A stretch of 64,000 nt of DNA from Pantoea trifolii (GTDB lineage: Bacteria > Pseudomonadota > Gammaproteobacteria > Enterobacterales > Enterobacteriaceae): positions 496,001 to 560,000 of the forward strand of contig NZ_JANIET010000001.1 in NCBI RefSeq assembly GCF_024506435.1. Direction: 5' to 3'. The notes under the pieces are model-generated. The model was given only the letters and a program-made list of their open reading frames with translations, searched no databases and was not told the DNA's origin. Made by a program: the position numbers and the translations under genes. Shown in pieces: positions 1-8,453 of the stretch. How positions within the stretch are numbered: position 1 is the stretch's first letter; each line of letters opens with the position of its first letter.

Positions 1-62
1 CGTTTAATGATGATTTCTGCGTTTGAGGATTGGTGATTTTTAGCGGGTTAGGGCATTATTTT

Positions 63-78
63 TGATAATTTATTATCA
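63..78. promoter_or_regulatory. Candidate LacI-family operator upstream of the first gene
   Basis: A perfect inverted repeat with 7-bp arms (TGATAAT and ATTATCA) around a TT centre lies 22 bp before the start codon of the LacI-type regulator. LacI-family regulators usually bind short palindromes and often control themselves. The assignment as operator is inference from position and symmetry. Confidence 0.4.
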
Positions 79-99
79 TTTTTAATCCGGAAATAGCGT

Positions 100-1128
100 A
101 TGAGTAAAATCACCATGACCGCGATTGCCGCCGCTGCCGGTGTTGGCGTGGCGACAGTCGATCGCGTATTGAACCGTCGTGCGCCGGTGCGCGCCGCCAC
201 TGAACAGAAGGTGCTGGAAGCAGCCAATCGCCTCGGTTATCGCATCGGCAATGTGCCACTGCTGAGCGGCATCGCGCACGCCTCGAGCGTAACGCTGCGC
301 ATGGGCTTTATCCTGCTGTCAAAATCCTACTCGTTCTATCATTCCCTCACTGATGCGCTGCGCCAGCATACGCAGCCGTTTCATCCGGCAGGCAGCGAAC
401 CGCTGTTTACCTGGCACGACATCGATGATGTGGAAGCGGTGGTGGCCTCGCTGTATGCGCTGGCCGAGCAGGTGGATGCCATTGGCCTGGTCGCGCTGGA
501 TCACCCGCTGATTCGCCATGCGATAGAAAACATATCGCGTCAGGGCGTGCGGGTTTATGCGCTGTTTTCCAACTTTTCACCGTGCGGCCACGCCGGTTAT
601 GTCGGCCTGGATAACCAGAAAGCCGGGCGCACTGCCGCGTGGATTGCCACCCATCTGCTGCATCAGCCGGGCTCGGTCGGCGTGCTGGTGGGCGACCATC
701 GCTTTATCTGTCAGGAGAGTAATGAGATCAGTTTCCGCTCCTATCTGCGCGAACAGGACAGCGCGCGGCGCGTGCTGGAGCCGCTGAAGACCAATGAATC
801 GATTGATGGCGGCTACCGTTCCACGCGTCAGTTACTGGAAGAACATGCCGATTTGGCGCTGATCTTCGCGCCGTGCGGCGGCATTGAGGGCGTGATTCAC
901 GCGTTGCGCCAGCAGCCGCAGCGCAAGGTGGCGTTGATTTGTCATGGTCCGGTGAAAGAGGGCGAGCTAGCGCTGATTGATGGCACTATCACGGTGATGA
1001 TCCGCAACCGCATCGACGAAATGGCCATGCGTCTGGCGCAGATGGTGCAGCAGCATCATGCCGAACCGGGCGATCATTTCACTCAGATCATCCTGCCGTT
1101 CGATATCGTCACGCGTGAAAACCTGTAA
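100..1128 (+). CDS. LacI/PurR-family transcriptional regulator
   Basis: A 342-residue DNA-binding regulator. The N-terminus carries a LacI-type helix-turn-helix (residues about 4-50, with AAAAGVGVATVDRVLNRR and a hinge ending near LGYR), followed by a periplasmic-binding-protein-like effector domain to the C-terminus. A GGAA stretch 8-9 bp before the ATG serves as a modest ribosome site. It precedes a sugar isomerase and an oxidoreductase on the same strand after a 147-bp gap that holds another palindrome, so it probably controls that pair in response to a sugar or polyol. The ligand cannot be read from the sequence. This may be the local end of a larger catabolic cluster lying left of the window. 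Confidence 0.9.
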   Translation: MSKITMTAIAAAAGVGVATVDRVLNRRAPVRAATEQKVLEAANRLGYRIGNVPLLSGIAHASSVTLRMGFILLSKSYSFYHSLTDALRQHTQPFHPAGSEPLFTWHDIDDVEAVVASLYALAEQVDAIGLVALDHPLIRHAIENISRQGVRVYALFSNFSPCGHAGYVGLDNQKAGRTAAWIATHLLHQPGSVGVLVGDHRFICQESNEISFRSYLREQDSARRVLEPLKTNESIDGGYRSTRQLLEEHADLALIFAPCGGIEGVIHALRQQPQRKVALICHGPVKEGELALIDGTITVMIRNRIDEMAMRLAQMVQQHHAEPGDHFTQIILPFDIVTRENL

Positions 1129-1160
1129 AGCGCGTCATTGCTGGTTTTGATATTTTTTCT

Positions 1161-1174
1161 ATCATTTTAATGAT
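1161..1174. promoter_or_regulatory. Candidate operator before the sugar isomerase gene
   Basis: A perfect inverted repeat (ATCATT, TT centre, AATGAT) sits in the 147-bp gap between the LacI-type regulator and the isomerase gene. It has the same arms-around-TT design as the palindrome at 63-78 but a different arm sequence. The surrounding gap is AT-rich and probably holds the promoter for 1276-3379. Role inferred only. Confidence 0.35.
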
Positions 1175-1275
1175 GCGAAATACTATGATCGCTATCAAAA
1201 AATGAATGTTTCATGGTTGTTGGTGATGAAATATTTATTTGATACTTGCGCTATCCACTACCGCAAGGAACGATC

Positions 1276-2199
1276 ATGACTATTCATATTGCTAACGCGC
1301 CCTGTAGCTGGGGCGTTGATGACCCGAAAAATCCTTTCCTGCCGCCGTGGCAGAAAGTCCTGAGTGAAGCGTCGCAGGCCGGTTATAAAAGCATTGAGCT
1401 GGGCCCGTGGACCTATCTGCCGGTTGAACCTGCCGAACTGCGTCAGCAGCTGGAAGCGCACGACCTGTCGCTGGTGGCGGGCACCATTTTTGATAATTTG
1501 GTGAGCGAAGCCAATTTCCCGGCGATGGTTGAGCTGACGCACAACATCTGTCGCAACTTGTCTTTGGTGCCAACCGCCAGCAAAACCCATGCGGATAACA
1601 AACCTGCGCCTTATCTGGTCATTATCGACTTCGGTAATCCAGAACGCGCCAAATATGCCGGTCAATCCGCCAAGGCGCCGCGCCTGTCAGATGAGGAGTG
1701 GCAGCGCATGATGCAGCACATCACCACGCTGAGCCAGATTGCCTGGAACGAATACGGCGTGCGCGCGGTGATCCATCCGCATGCCGGCGGCTGCATTGAG
1801 TTTGCCGACGAGCTGCAACAGCTGGTGGAAGACATCCCGCACGAGGTTGCCGGTTTGTGCCTCGACACTGGACACTTGTACTACTCCGGCATGGATCCGA
1901 TTCCTTACCTCAGCCGCTACTGGGATCGCATTGATTATCTGCACTTCAAAGACGTTAACGATGGGGTATGGCGCGACGTGATTGCACGCGGCGTCGATTT
2001 CTTCGCTGCCTGTGCAGAAGGCGTGATGTGCCCGATTGGCAAAGGGGCAATTGATTATCCGGCGGTGCGCGCCTTCCTGGCAGAGCGCAATTATCAGGGC
2101 TGGATCACCGTCGAGCAGGAGCGCGATCCGCGCGATGCCGACACCAGCCTGCGTGACGTCACCGCCAGCCTGCACTATTTGCAATCGGTCGGATTCTGA
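1276..2199 (+). CDS. Sugar phosphate isomerase/epimerase, IolE/MocC-like TIM barrel
   Basis: A 307-residue protein of the xylose-isomerase-like TIM-barrel superfamily. The opening IANAPCSWGVDD resembles MocC/IolE proteins of inositol and rhizopine catabolism. Metal-site acidic and histidine residues are visible in IHPHAGGCIEF, LCLDTGHLYYSG and LHFKDVN, and the C-terminus has WITVEQERDPRD. The ATG at 1276 is chosen because AAGGAA lies 5 bp upstream; an in-frame ATG at 1246 lacks a ribosome site. It ends 10 bp before the Gfo/Idh/MocA dehydrogenase gene and is surely co-transcribed with it. Isomerase or dehydratase activity on an inositol- or sugar-derived substrate is inference from family. Confidence 0.88.
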   Translation: MTIHIANAPCSWGVDDPKNPFLPPWQKVLSEASQAGYKSIELGPWTYLPVEPAELRQQLEAHDLSLVAGTIFDNLVSEANFPAMVELTHNICRNLSLVPTASKTHADNKPAPYLVIIDFGNPERAKYAGQSAKAPRLSDEEWQRMMQHITTLSQIAWNEYGVRAVIHPHAGGCIEFADELQQLVEDIPHEVAGLCLDTGHLYYSGMDPIPYLSRYWDRIDYLHFKDVNDGVWRDVIARGVDFFAACAEGVMCPIGKGAIDYPAVRAFLAERNYQGWITVEQERDPRDADTSLRDVTASLHYLQSVGF

Positions 2200-2209
2200 G
2201 GAGAACAAC

Positions 2210-3379
2210 ATGATCAACGGCATTAAGGCTTTGGATCGCTCGCTGCGCTGGGGCATGGTTGGCGGCGGCGGCACCAGCCAGATTGGGTATATTCATCGTT
2301 CGGCGGCCACACGTGACAACAACTTTACGCTGCTGGCGGGCGCGTTCGATATCAACGCCGAGCGTGGCCGCGCCTTTGGCACCTCGCTGGGGATTGACGC
2401 CGAACGCTGCTATGCGGATTACGAAACGATGTTTGCGGCAGAAGCGGCGCGTCCGGACGGCATTGAAGCGGTGTCGATCGCCACGCCTAACAACACGCAC
2501 TTCACCATCTGCCGCGCCGCGCTCAATGCGGGTTTGCATGTGGTGTGCGAAAAGCCACTGTGTTTCACCGCCGTTGAAGCCGATGAGCTGGAACAGCTGT
2601 GCGCCGAGAAGAAGAAAATCATCGGCGTGACCTACGGTTATGCCGGCCATCAGTTGATTCATCAGGCGCGCGAGATGATTGCGGAAGGTTTGCTGGGCGA
2701 GATCCGCATCATCAACATGCAGTTCGCACACGGCTTCCATAACCAAGCGGTGGAATTGCAGAACGAAAGCACCAAATGGCGCGTCGATCCGCGCTTCGTC
2801 GGGCCGAGCTATGTGCTGGGCGATTTGGCGACGCATCCGCTGTTTATCGCTGAAACCATGGTGCCGCATCTGCAGGTGAAACGCCTGCTGTGCAGCCGCC
2901 AGAGCTTTGTCAAAACCCGTGCGCCGCTGGAGGATAACGCCTTCGTGATGATGGAGTACGACAACGGCGCGGTCGGCACCATGTGGGCATCGGCGGTGAA
3001 CTGCGGTTCGATGCACGGCCAGAAAGTGCGGGTGATCGGCGAAAAAGCCAGCCTGGAGTGGTGGGACGAACAGCCGAATCAGCTGCGCTATGAAGTGCAG
3101 GGCGAGCCGGTGCAGATTCTTGAGCGCGGCATGGGTTATCTGCATCAAAGCGCGCTGGCTGACGATCGCATCGGCGGCGGGCATCCGGAAGGATTGTTTG
3201 AAGCCTGGTCCAATCTTTATCGCCGTTTTGCGCTGGCAATGGATGCCACCGATCGTGGCGATCGGGCGTTCCTCAAAGACTTCTGGTATCCAGGCGCGCA
3301 TGCCGGTTTGATGGGCGTGCGTTGGGTGGAGCAGTGCGTGAAATCTGCCGATGCGGGAGCGGTGTGGGTGGATTGTTAA
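2210..3379 (+). CDS. Gfo/Idh/MocA-family NAD(P)-dependent oxidoreductase
   Basis: A 389-residue dehydrogenase. The N-terminal Rossmann domain has the glycine-rich loop MVGGGGTSQIGYIH (about residues 16-29) and the family's EKPL motif in HVVCEKPLCF, where the lysine is the usual catalytic residue. The second domain contains LGDLATHPLFIAE, which places an Asp/His pair where the family keeps its substrate site. The ATG at 2210 follows GAGGAGAAC at 7 bp; upstream in-frame starts run inside the isomerase gene. The pairing with an IolE/MocC-like isomerase suggests oxidation of a cyclitol or sugar. The exact substrate is unknown. Confidence 0.9.
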   Translation: MINGIKALDRSLRWGMVGGGGTSQIGYIHRSAATRDNNFTLLAGAFDINAERGRAFGTSLGIDAERCYADYETMFAAEAARPDGIEAVSIATPNNTHFTICRAALNAGLHVVCEKPLCFTAVEADELEQLCAEKKKIIGVTYGYAGHQLIHQAREMIAEGLLGEIRIINMQFAHGFHNQAVELQNESTKWRVDPRFVGPSYVLGDLATHPLFIAETMVPHLQVKRLLCSRQSFVKTRAPLEDNAFVMMEYDNGAVGTMWASAVNCGSMHGQKVRVIGEKASLEWWDEQPNQLRYEVQGEPVQILERGMGYLHQSALADDRIGGGHPEGLFEAWSNLYRRFALAMDATDRGDRAFLKDFWYPGAHAGLMGVRWVEQCVKSADAGAVWVDC

Positions 3380-3400
3380 GATAGGTGCGGTAGTTGGCAA

Positions 3401-3420
3401 GGTCGCCATTTATGGCGACC
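3401..3420. repeat. Palindromic intergenic repeat, GGTCGCCAT type
   Basis: A 20-bp element with perfect 9-bp arms GGTCGCCAT and ATGGCGACC around TT, in the 47-bp space between the convergent dehydrogenase and ABC ATPase genes. Related copies occur at 6512-6525, 9663-9682 and 14207-14257. It could act as a transcription stop or mRNA 3'-end hairpin for both genes. Confidence 0.8.
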
Positions 3421-3426
3421 TGAAAT

Positions 3427-4164
3427 TCAGTGTGAACGCAAATCGCTGAGGAAGCGCTGTGCGCGTGGGTGTTGCGGTTGGGTGAAGAACTGTTCCGGCT
3501 GTGATTTTTCCAGAATCTGTCCCTGATCCATAAACCAGATGGTATCCGCCACTTCACGGGCAAAGTTCATCTCGTGGGTGACGCACATCATGGTCATTCC
3601 TTCCTGCGCCAGACCGCGCATCACCGACAACACTTCGCCGACCATCTCTGGATCGAGCGCCGAAGTCGGTTCATCGAACAGCATCACCGGCGGCTTCATC
3701 GCCAGCGCACGGGCAATCGCCACGCGCTGCTGCTGGCCGCCAGACAGCTGCGCCGGATAGGCATCGGCTTTATGCGCTAAACCGACGCGTTCCAGCAATT
3801 CACCGGCCTGACGACGCGCTTCGCTGCGCTTCACGCCCAGCACTTTCATCGGTGACATCATGATGTTTTCGGCTACCGACACATGCGGGAACAGGTTGAA
3901 GCTCTGAAACACAAAGCCGATGCGCGTGCGAAGTTGATTGAGGCGCGTGCTGCTGCCGTGAATATCGGTGCCATCAAACACGATCTGGCCGTCATCAATT
4001 GGCTCTAAGCGGTTAACGGTGCGAATCAGCGTCGATTTGCCCGAGCCGGACGGGCCGCACACCACCACCACTTCACCGGGATTAATCTCGGCGCTCAGGT
4101 TGGTCAGCGCCTGATACGCGCCGTACCATTTGTTAACCTGATTAAACATGATCATCGGTCCCAT
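3427..4164 (-). CDS. Polar amino acid ABC transporter, ATP-binding protein
   Basis: A 245-residue ATPase of the GlnQ/HisP type that powers import through the two permeases encoded directly upstream. Walker A is GPSGSGKST (residues 37-45), the Q-loop lies in [11 protein letters not shown], the signature is LSGGQQQR (140-147), Walker B is [12 protein letters not shown] (161-172), and the switch histidine is in [11 protein letters not shown]. The start at 4164 is supported by AAGGAA 4-5 bp upstream. It is the last gene of the SDR-permease-permease-ATPase operon, 9 bp after the second permease. The substrate is probably an amino acid or lactam, since the cluster also encodes a 5-oxoprolinase-like enzyme. 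Confidence 0.94.
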   Translation of the reverse strand: MGPMIMFNQVNKWYGAYQALTNLSAEINPGEVVVVCGPSGSGKSTLIRTVNRLEPIDDGQIVFDGTDIHGSSTRLNQLRTRIGFVFQSFNLFPHVSVAENIMMSPMKVLGVKRSEARRQAGELLERVGLAHKADAYPAQLSGGQQQRVAIARALAMKPPVMLFDEPTSALDPEMVGEVLSVMRGLAQEGMTMMCVTHEMNFAREVADTIWFMDQGQILEKSQPEQFFTQPQHPRAQRFLSDLRSH

Positions 4165-4173
4165 GCGGTTTCC

Positions 4174-4935
4174 TTATTGCGAAGAGGTTTTAGTCAGCAT
4201 CACCGCGGGCGCCACGCTGGGCGTTGGCAGCGGCGGTTGACGACGTTTCTGCGCAATGTGCGCTTCGAGTTTATTGGCCAGCCAGGTAAGGCTGAAGCAG
4301 ATGATGTAGTAACTCAGCGCCACAATGGCGAACACCTGGAACGGTTTGGTCAGCAGCTGATTACTCACCTGATTGGCGGCAAAGGTCAGCTCCGGCACGT
4401 TAATCACGTAGCCGAGCGTACTGTCTTTGATGATTGACACCAGTTGGCTAACCAGGCTCGGCAAGGTGTTAAACAGCGCCTGCGGCAGAATCACCAGACG
4501 CAGGGTTTTCAGGTGGCTCATGCCCAGCGCGCGTGAGGCTTCGTATTGGCCGTGCGGCAGCGCCTGAATGCCACCGCGCACAATCTCGGCGATATAGGCA
4601 CTCTCATAGATCACCAGCGTACACAGCATGGTGGCGAAACCGCTGATGTTGTGGCCAATCAGCAGCGGCACGCAGAAGTAGGTCCAGAACACCACCATCA
4701 TCAGCGGGATGCCGCGCAGCAGGTAAACCCAGCCGGTGGCGGGCCAGCTCAGCCAGCGCCACGGCGACAGACGCGCCAGGCCCAGCAGCACACCAATCGG
4801 AAACGCCAGCAGCACCGCCAGCACCGAGATCAGCAGCGTACAGAGCACGCCGCCAATCGGACCGTTCGGGTATTGCCCCATCAACAGCAGCATGCCGTTG
4901 TCATGCAAAATGGTGAAAATCTCAAACATCGCCAT
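4174..4935 (-). CDS. Polar amino acid ABC transporter permease (second)
   Basis: A 253-residue inner-membrane permease of the HisM/GlnP type. It has several hydrophobic segments and the ATPase-docking EAA loop near QYEASRALGMSHLKTLRLVILP. The stop codon of the preceding permease overlaps the first ATG (TAATG), which indicates translational coupling; a second in-frame ATG at 4929 has better spacing from GAGG and is an equally likely start. It forms a heterodimer with the protein encoded at 4935-5630. The C-terminal 25 residues are rich in proline and threonine and presumably cytoplasmic. Confidence 0.92.
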   Translation of the reverse strand: MAMFEIFTILHDNGMLLLMGQYPNGPIGGVLCTLLISVLAVLLAFPIGVLLGLARLSPWRWLSWPATGWVYLLRGIPLMMVVFWTYFCVPLLIGHNISGFATMLCTLVIYESAYIAEIVRGGIQALPHGQYEASRALGMSHLKTLRLVILPQALFNTLPSLVSQLVSIIKDSTLGYVINVPELTFAANQVSNQLLTKPFQVFAIVALSYYIICFSLTWLANKLEAHIAQKRRQPPLPTPSVAPAVMLTKTSSQ

Positions 4936-5630
4936 TACCTCGCATAGACGCGCTGGAAGCGGCGGGCCAGCAGTGCGCCAAGGCCCATCAGCAGCAGGGA
5001 GAAGAACAGATAGCCCACGGTCGCCACGATGTAGGATTCGAAGGTACGGAACGTTTGGTTCTCAATATCACGCGTCACATAGGTCAGATCCGCCACGCCA
5101 ATCACCATCGCCAGGCTGGTGTTTTTAAACAGCAGCACCGTGTGATTGATCATCGCGGGCAGCGCGTTGCGAATGCCCTGTGGCAGAATCACGCCGCGCA
5201 TGGCGCGCACGTAGCTCATGCCGAGTGCGCGCGCGGCTTCGTTCTGGCCGTCGGGAATGGCGCGCAGGCCGCTGCGGATATCTTCGGAGAAGTACGCCGC
5301 CTGACACAGACCCAGCGCGGTGAGGGAGAACAGGAACTCGGCGTTGTAGTTGTTGATCCACATCTGCAGCGCCTCTGGCAGCAGCGTGGGAATGGCGAAG
5401 TACCACATCATCAACTGGATCAGCGTCGGCACATTGCGGTGATAAGAGACATAGGCTTTGACCAGCCCGACCGCGATGCGGTTTTCAGTCAGGCGGATCA
5501 CCACCAAAAGCAGCGCCAGCACCATTGCCAGCAGCCAGGCACCCAACGCCAGTTCAAGGGTGATCACCGTTCCGTCAACGATCATCTGGCCGTACTGGCC
5601 GGTTATCACACTGCTGAAATCGAGAGCCAT
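4935..5630 (-). CDS. Polar amino acid ABC transporter permease (first)
   Basis: A 231-residue inner-membrane permease paired with the next gene. The N-terminal region GQMIVDGTVITLELALGAW is typical of HisQ/GltJ-like permeases, and the EAA loop is visible in GQNEAARALGMSYVRAMRGV. The gene starts 22 bp after the SDR gene and ends overlapping the second permease, so the four genes 6405-3427 form one operon. No binding-protein gene is in this operon; the only candidate nearby is at 12181-13020. Confidence 0.92.
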   Translation of the reverse strand: MALDFSSVITGQYGQMIVDGTVITLELALGAWLLAMVLALLLVVIRLTENRIAVGLVKAYVSYHRNVPTLIQLMMWYFAIPTLLPEALQMWINNYNAEFLFSLTALGLCQAAYFSEDIRSGLRAIPDGQNEAARALGMSYVRAMRGVILPQGIRNALPAMINHTVLLFKNTSLAMVIGVADLTYVTRDIENQTFRTFESYIVATVGYLFFSLLLMGLGALLARRFQRVYAR

Positions 5631-5652
5631 TCTGTTACCTCATGGTCGCAAA

Positions 5653-6405
5653 TTACGCGCTGTGGTCGCCCGGTCGCATAGTGGAAAGACCACCCGGCAC
5701 CTGCAGCGTTGGGGTGATTTCGATGTTGCCAATATTCACCGCCAGCGGTGCCGCGAGCGCGAAGGCGACGCAGTCGGCGATATCTTTGGCCTGCGGCAGT
5801 TCAAAGCCATCAATGAAGCGGCGGCGCGCCTCTTCGTGATCGCCCGACACGTTGCCGAAGATATCGGTGGCGACGCGGCCCGGACAGATTTCGGTGATGC
5901 GCACGCGTGCGCCGTAGCAATCGACGCGCAGCTGGCGCGAAAGGGCATGCACACCGGCTTTGGTGGCGTGATACACCGAGTTGCCGTTGAAGTTGTAGAT
6001 GGCAGCAATCGAGGTGATGTTGAAGACGTGGCCGCGATCGCGTTTCACCATGCCCGGCACCAGCAAGCGGCATAGATGCAGCACCGCGCGCAGATTGACG
6101 TCGACCTGGGTTTCAATCACGTTCTCGTCGGCATCAAGGATCGATCCCGGATGCGACAGGCCTGCGTTGTTGACCAGAATGTCGATTTCGAGATCTTTGC
6201 ACAGCGCGGTCAGCGCGTTGACGTCGCTGACATCCACCGCATGCGGAATACAGCCGGTACGATCGGCCAGCGCCGCCAGCTGCTCTTTACGGCGCGCCAC
6301 CGCGTGCACGGTGATGCCCTCTTTGCACAAGCGTTCAACGATCGCTTCGCCCATTCCCGCGGATGCGCCGGTTACCAGCGCGGTTTTGTAATCTGAAAAT
6401 GGCAT
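5653..6405 (-). CDS. Short-chain dehydrogenase/reductase (classical SDR)
   Basis: A 250-residue NAD(P)-dependent oxidoreductase with the complete classical SDR set: TGASAGMGE (residues 12-20), NNAG (79-82), catalytic Ser132 in NITSIAA, and Tyr145/Lys149 in YHATK. The sequence resembles YdfG-type serine/3-hydroxy-acid dehydrogenases, but the substrate is not determinable. It is the first gene of the transporter operon, led by GAGGAGAGGC just before the ATG. A Nac-type site lies about 80 bp upstream. Presence in a transporter operon suggests it acts on the imported compound or a breakdown product. Confidence 0.92.
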   Translation of the reverse strand: MPFSDYKTALVTGASAGMGEAIVERLCKEGITVHAVARRKEQLAALADRTGCIPHAVDVSDVNALTALCKDLEIDILVNNAGLSHPGSILDADENVIETQVDVNLRAVLHLCRLLVPGMVKRDRGHVFNITSIAAIYNFNGNSVYHATKAGVHALSRQLRVDCYGARVRITEICPGRVATDIFGNVSGDHEEARRRFIDGFELPQAKDIADCVAFALAAPLAVNIGNIEITPTLQVPGGLSTMRPGDHSA

Positions 6406-6483
6406 CTGCCTCTCCTCGTTATGGCGTCTTTTGACTGTATGCAGTTATGCCGCAAGGGCATAAGACATAAAAATTTTGAGGCA

Positions 6484-6498
6484 ATAAGCGCCCCTTAT
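6484..6498. promoter_or_regulatory. Candidate Nac-type LysR binding site upstream of the SDR-transporter operon
   Basis: A 15-bp site with perfect arms ATAAG and CTTAT around five bases. It fits the ATA-N9-TAT consensus known for Nac and lies about 80 bp before the SDR start codon. A near-identical site is at 7033-7047, and a looser one at 13167-13181, each beside an operon of the same cluster that contains a Nac-like regulator gene. Confidence 0.6.
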
Positions 6499-6511
6499 AA
6501 CCCCGTTCGCC

Positions 6512-6525
6512 CGCCATTTATGGCG
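6512..6525. repeat. Palindromic repeat copy that forms the 3' end of the carrier-like gene
   Basis: CGCCAT-TT-ATGGCG, the core of the same family as 3401-3420, with the right arm extended by ACCG. It overlaps the end of the gene on the minus strand: the last codons Arg-Ser-Pro and the TAA stop are read from the repeat itself. Confidence 0.7.
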
Positions 6526-6934
6526 ACCGAAACGTCAACACGTCCTCGTCATACTCCACCGCAGACAAATGCTCTGCCGCGAACGACTGCACCGTGCCGC
6601 CATCCGGGCTGATCACCGGCACATACAGCGGGCCAACCTGCACCAGCGCCACCACTTCACCGGCCGTGATCTGCTGGCCGGGCGCGACAAAATCCTGCTG
6701 GCTATGCGGATGGCGGCGCAGCAGCGTGCCGGGCATCGGTGCGCCAATGCGTTGTGTGATGGAGGGGATTTCAGCGGCGGGAACCGTGGCAGGCGCGGGC
6801 GTGGCTGGCGTGGCGGCGAAGGTCAACCGCACCGACCAGTGCTTGCCATCGAGCGCCAGACTGTTCAGCCCGGAGGATTGCATCTTGCGTGCCAGCGCGC
6901 GCAGCGTCGGCAGCGGTATTGCGGTTTTATCCAT
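6518..6934 (-). CDS. Biotin carboxyl carrier-like protein lacking the biotinyl lysine
   Basis: A 138-residue AccB-like protein. The N-terminal part resembles the AccB N-terminus, a Pro/Ala-rich linker follows (about residues 41-55), and the C-terminal region has the biotinyl-lipoyl beta-barrel pattern (GAPMPGTLL, VAPGQQITAGEVVALV, PDGGTV). The MKM motif that carries biotin is absent: the corresponding stretch reads VQVGPLYVPV, with Gly near the lysine position. AccB-like proteins are often found beside PxpB/PxpC genes. This copy cannot be biotinylated in the usual way and may be structural or degenerate. I prefer the ATG at 6934 over one at 6976 because MDKTAIPLP fits the family start. No biotin carboxylase gene is nearby. 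Confidence 0.8.
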   Translation of the reverse strand: MDKTAIPLPTLRALARKMQSSGLNSLALDGKHWSVRLTFAATPATPAPATVPAAEIPSITQRIGAPMPGTLLRRHPHSQQDFVAPGQQITAGEVVALVQVGPLYVPVISPDGGTVQSFAAEHLSAVEYDEDVLTFRSP

Positions 6935-7032
6935 GGAATTCCCGTCAAAGCGAAACACGCCCGCCTGAGCGGGCAAAATCGTAATCTAGCGCGTTCGCAA
7001 TACGGGCAGTAAGAGGGTTTCGCTTTGCGGCA

Positions 7033-7047
7033 ATAAGCGGGACTTAT
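7033..7047. promoter_or_regulatory. Candidate Nac-type LysR binding site upstream of the carrier-like gene
   Basis: Perfect ATAAG/CTTAT arms around five bases, the same design as 6484-6498 and flanked by the same GCA on the left. It overlaps the stop codon of the LysR gene and lies about 100 bp before the carrier-like gene. Confidence 0.55.
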
Positions 7048-7967
7048 CCCACTAAGGTCAGTGGATGATTCTCAACGTTGCGGCGCGACATCAGCGACAG
7101 CAGGATCGATTTCACCGCTTCGGCCGGCTGTGACAGCGGCAGGTGATCCGACATGCAGAACGACAGCGACACCTGCACATCCGGATCGACGATCTTCGCC
7201 ATCCACGCATCGCCGCTTTTCAGCATCGCGCGCGCGGCGGATTCCGGCATGATGGTGGTGCCGAGCCCGGCGCTGAGCGCGGCATTCAGCGTGGTTTGTG
7301 ACTCGATCTCACATTTCACGCGGTACTGCAGATTGTTGTGTACGAAGGCATCGTCGAGCACTTTGCGCATGATGTTGTAAACGCGCGGCAGGAACAGATC
7401 GTATTGCGCCACCTGCGCCAGCGGGATCTCTTTCACCGGTTGCGCGAGGCTGAACGGGCAGACGAAGTAGAGATCCTCTTTCATCAGCGGCATAAAGCGC
7501 AGGCCGTGAATGGTGCGGTGATCGTAAATTACCGCCATATCCATGCGGCCATTCATAATCAGCTCGCTAAGCGTGGTGCCGAAGTTTTCATTGAAGTAGA
7601 GCACGATGCCGGGATGCTGCTGCTGCACTTCCATCATCAGCGGCAACGCGAGGTTTTGTGCGGCGGTGCCCGGCGCTAAGCCCACTGAGACGCTGCCGCT
7701 CAGCGATGCGCCAACCAGCTCAATGGCACTTTGTGCCTGTTCGCACTGGCGCAAAATCGCCTGCGCGTGGGAGTAGAGCGTTTTACCGGCTTCGGTCGGC
7801 GTCACGCCGCGCTTGGTACGAATGAGCAGTTGCTGATTCACTTCCCCTTCCAGCGTAGCCAACTGCTGGCTCAGCGCGGGCTGGGCAATATGCAAAATAT
7901 CGGCGGCCTGGGTCAGGCTGCCTACATCAACAATTTTAACAAAGTACTTCAGGCGACGAAGATTCAT
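7044..7967 (-). CDS. LysR-family regulator, close to the nitrogen assimilation control protein Nac
   Basis: A 307-residue LysR-type activator/repressor. The N-terminal helix-turn-helix (residues 1-60, starting MNLRRLKYFVKIVD with LTQAADILHIAQPALSQQ) and the linker QQLLIRTKRGVTPTEAG are nearly the same as in enterobacterial Nac, which couples sigma-54-dependent nitrogen control to sigma-70 genes. The effector domain (about 90-290) is more divergent, so this may be a Nac paralogue dedicated to the cluster. The start at 7967 follows GGAGG at 8 bp; the in-frame ATG at 7982 lacks a site. Nac-type sites nearby (6484, 7033, 13167) support local regulation. Confidence 0.9.
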   Translation of the reverse strand: MNLRRLKYFVKIVDVGSLTQAADILHIAQPALSQQLATLEGEVNQQLLIRTKRGVTPTEAGKTLYSHAQAILRQCEQAQSAIELVGASLSGSVSVGLAPGTAAQNLALPLMMEVQQQHPGIVLYFNENFGTTLSELIMNGRMDMAVIYDHRTIHGLRFMPLMKEDLYFVCPFSLAQPVKEIPLAQVAQYDLFLPRVYNIMRKVLDDAFVHNNLQYRVKCEIESQTTLNAALSAGLGTTIMPESAARAMLKSGDAWMAKIVDPDVQVSLSFCMSDHLPLSQPAEAVKSILLSLMSRRNVENHPLTLVG

Positions 7968-8453
7968 GAACGCTTCCTCCAACAGAACGCATAGCGGGTA
8001 TCAAGCAAAGTTGATGCCAAAATAAGCTTTCGCGAATGAACTCAGACAGGAGGGTAGAGCCACAGTGCCTCCTAAGGCCGATGCTGAGTTGGACAGTTGC
8101 CGTGACGGCGAGGGTAAAACAGCGACCTTTGCACTGGTATGGTGCGATTCACTCATTAGATTTGGCGATGATGGGAGTGAGTAAACGGGCGTTGCGCGCT
8201 GTTAACCGGCACTCAAAGTAACACTCTATTAACATTGCGTCAGGCGCTGACGCGTGACCTGCCGCGCATTTCCACATCAGGCTCGCCACCTTTATGGCGA
8301 AAGTGTGCGGTCGGTTCAGTCATCGCTTTGTGTTATATCACCACAACAAAGCACTATTAACTGCCGCTTCGGGCAAAAACCTATCCTCTGGTAAACGTCG
8401 TGTTTGCAGCTTGCTGCAAGCCGTTCATGCTGACACTGAGCCAGGATAAACCC
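7968..8453. other. 486-bp divergent intergenic region between the LysR and aminotransferase genes
   Basis: No convincing gene: the open frames here lack ribosome sites and family resemblance. It must hold the promoters of both divergent genes. Visible structure includes a 6-bp inverted repeat AGGAGG/CCTCCT (8048-8073) and a degenerate copy of the palindromic repeat, TCGCCA/TGGCGA, at 8283-8300. I could not place a clear sigma-70 or sigma-54 promoter. Confidence 0.6.

Noticed and set aside
8036..8221. 61-codon frame in the LysR-aminotransferase gap
   Set aside because: Its start has no ribosome site, and its composition and position suggest promoter DNA rather than a gene.
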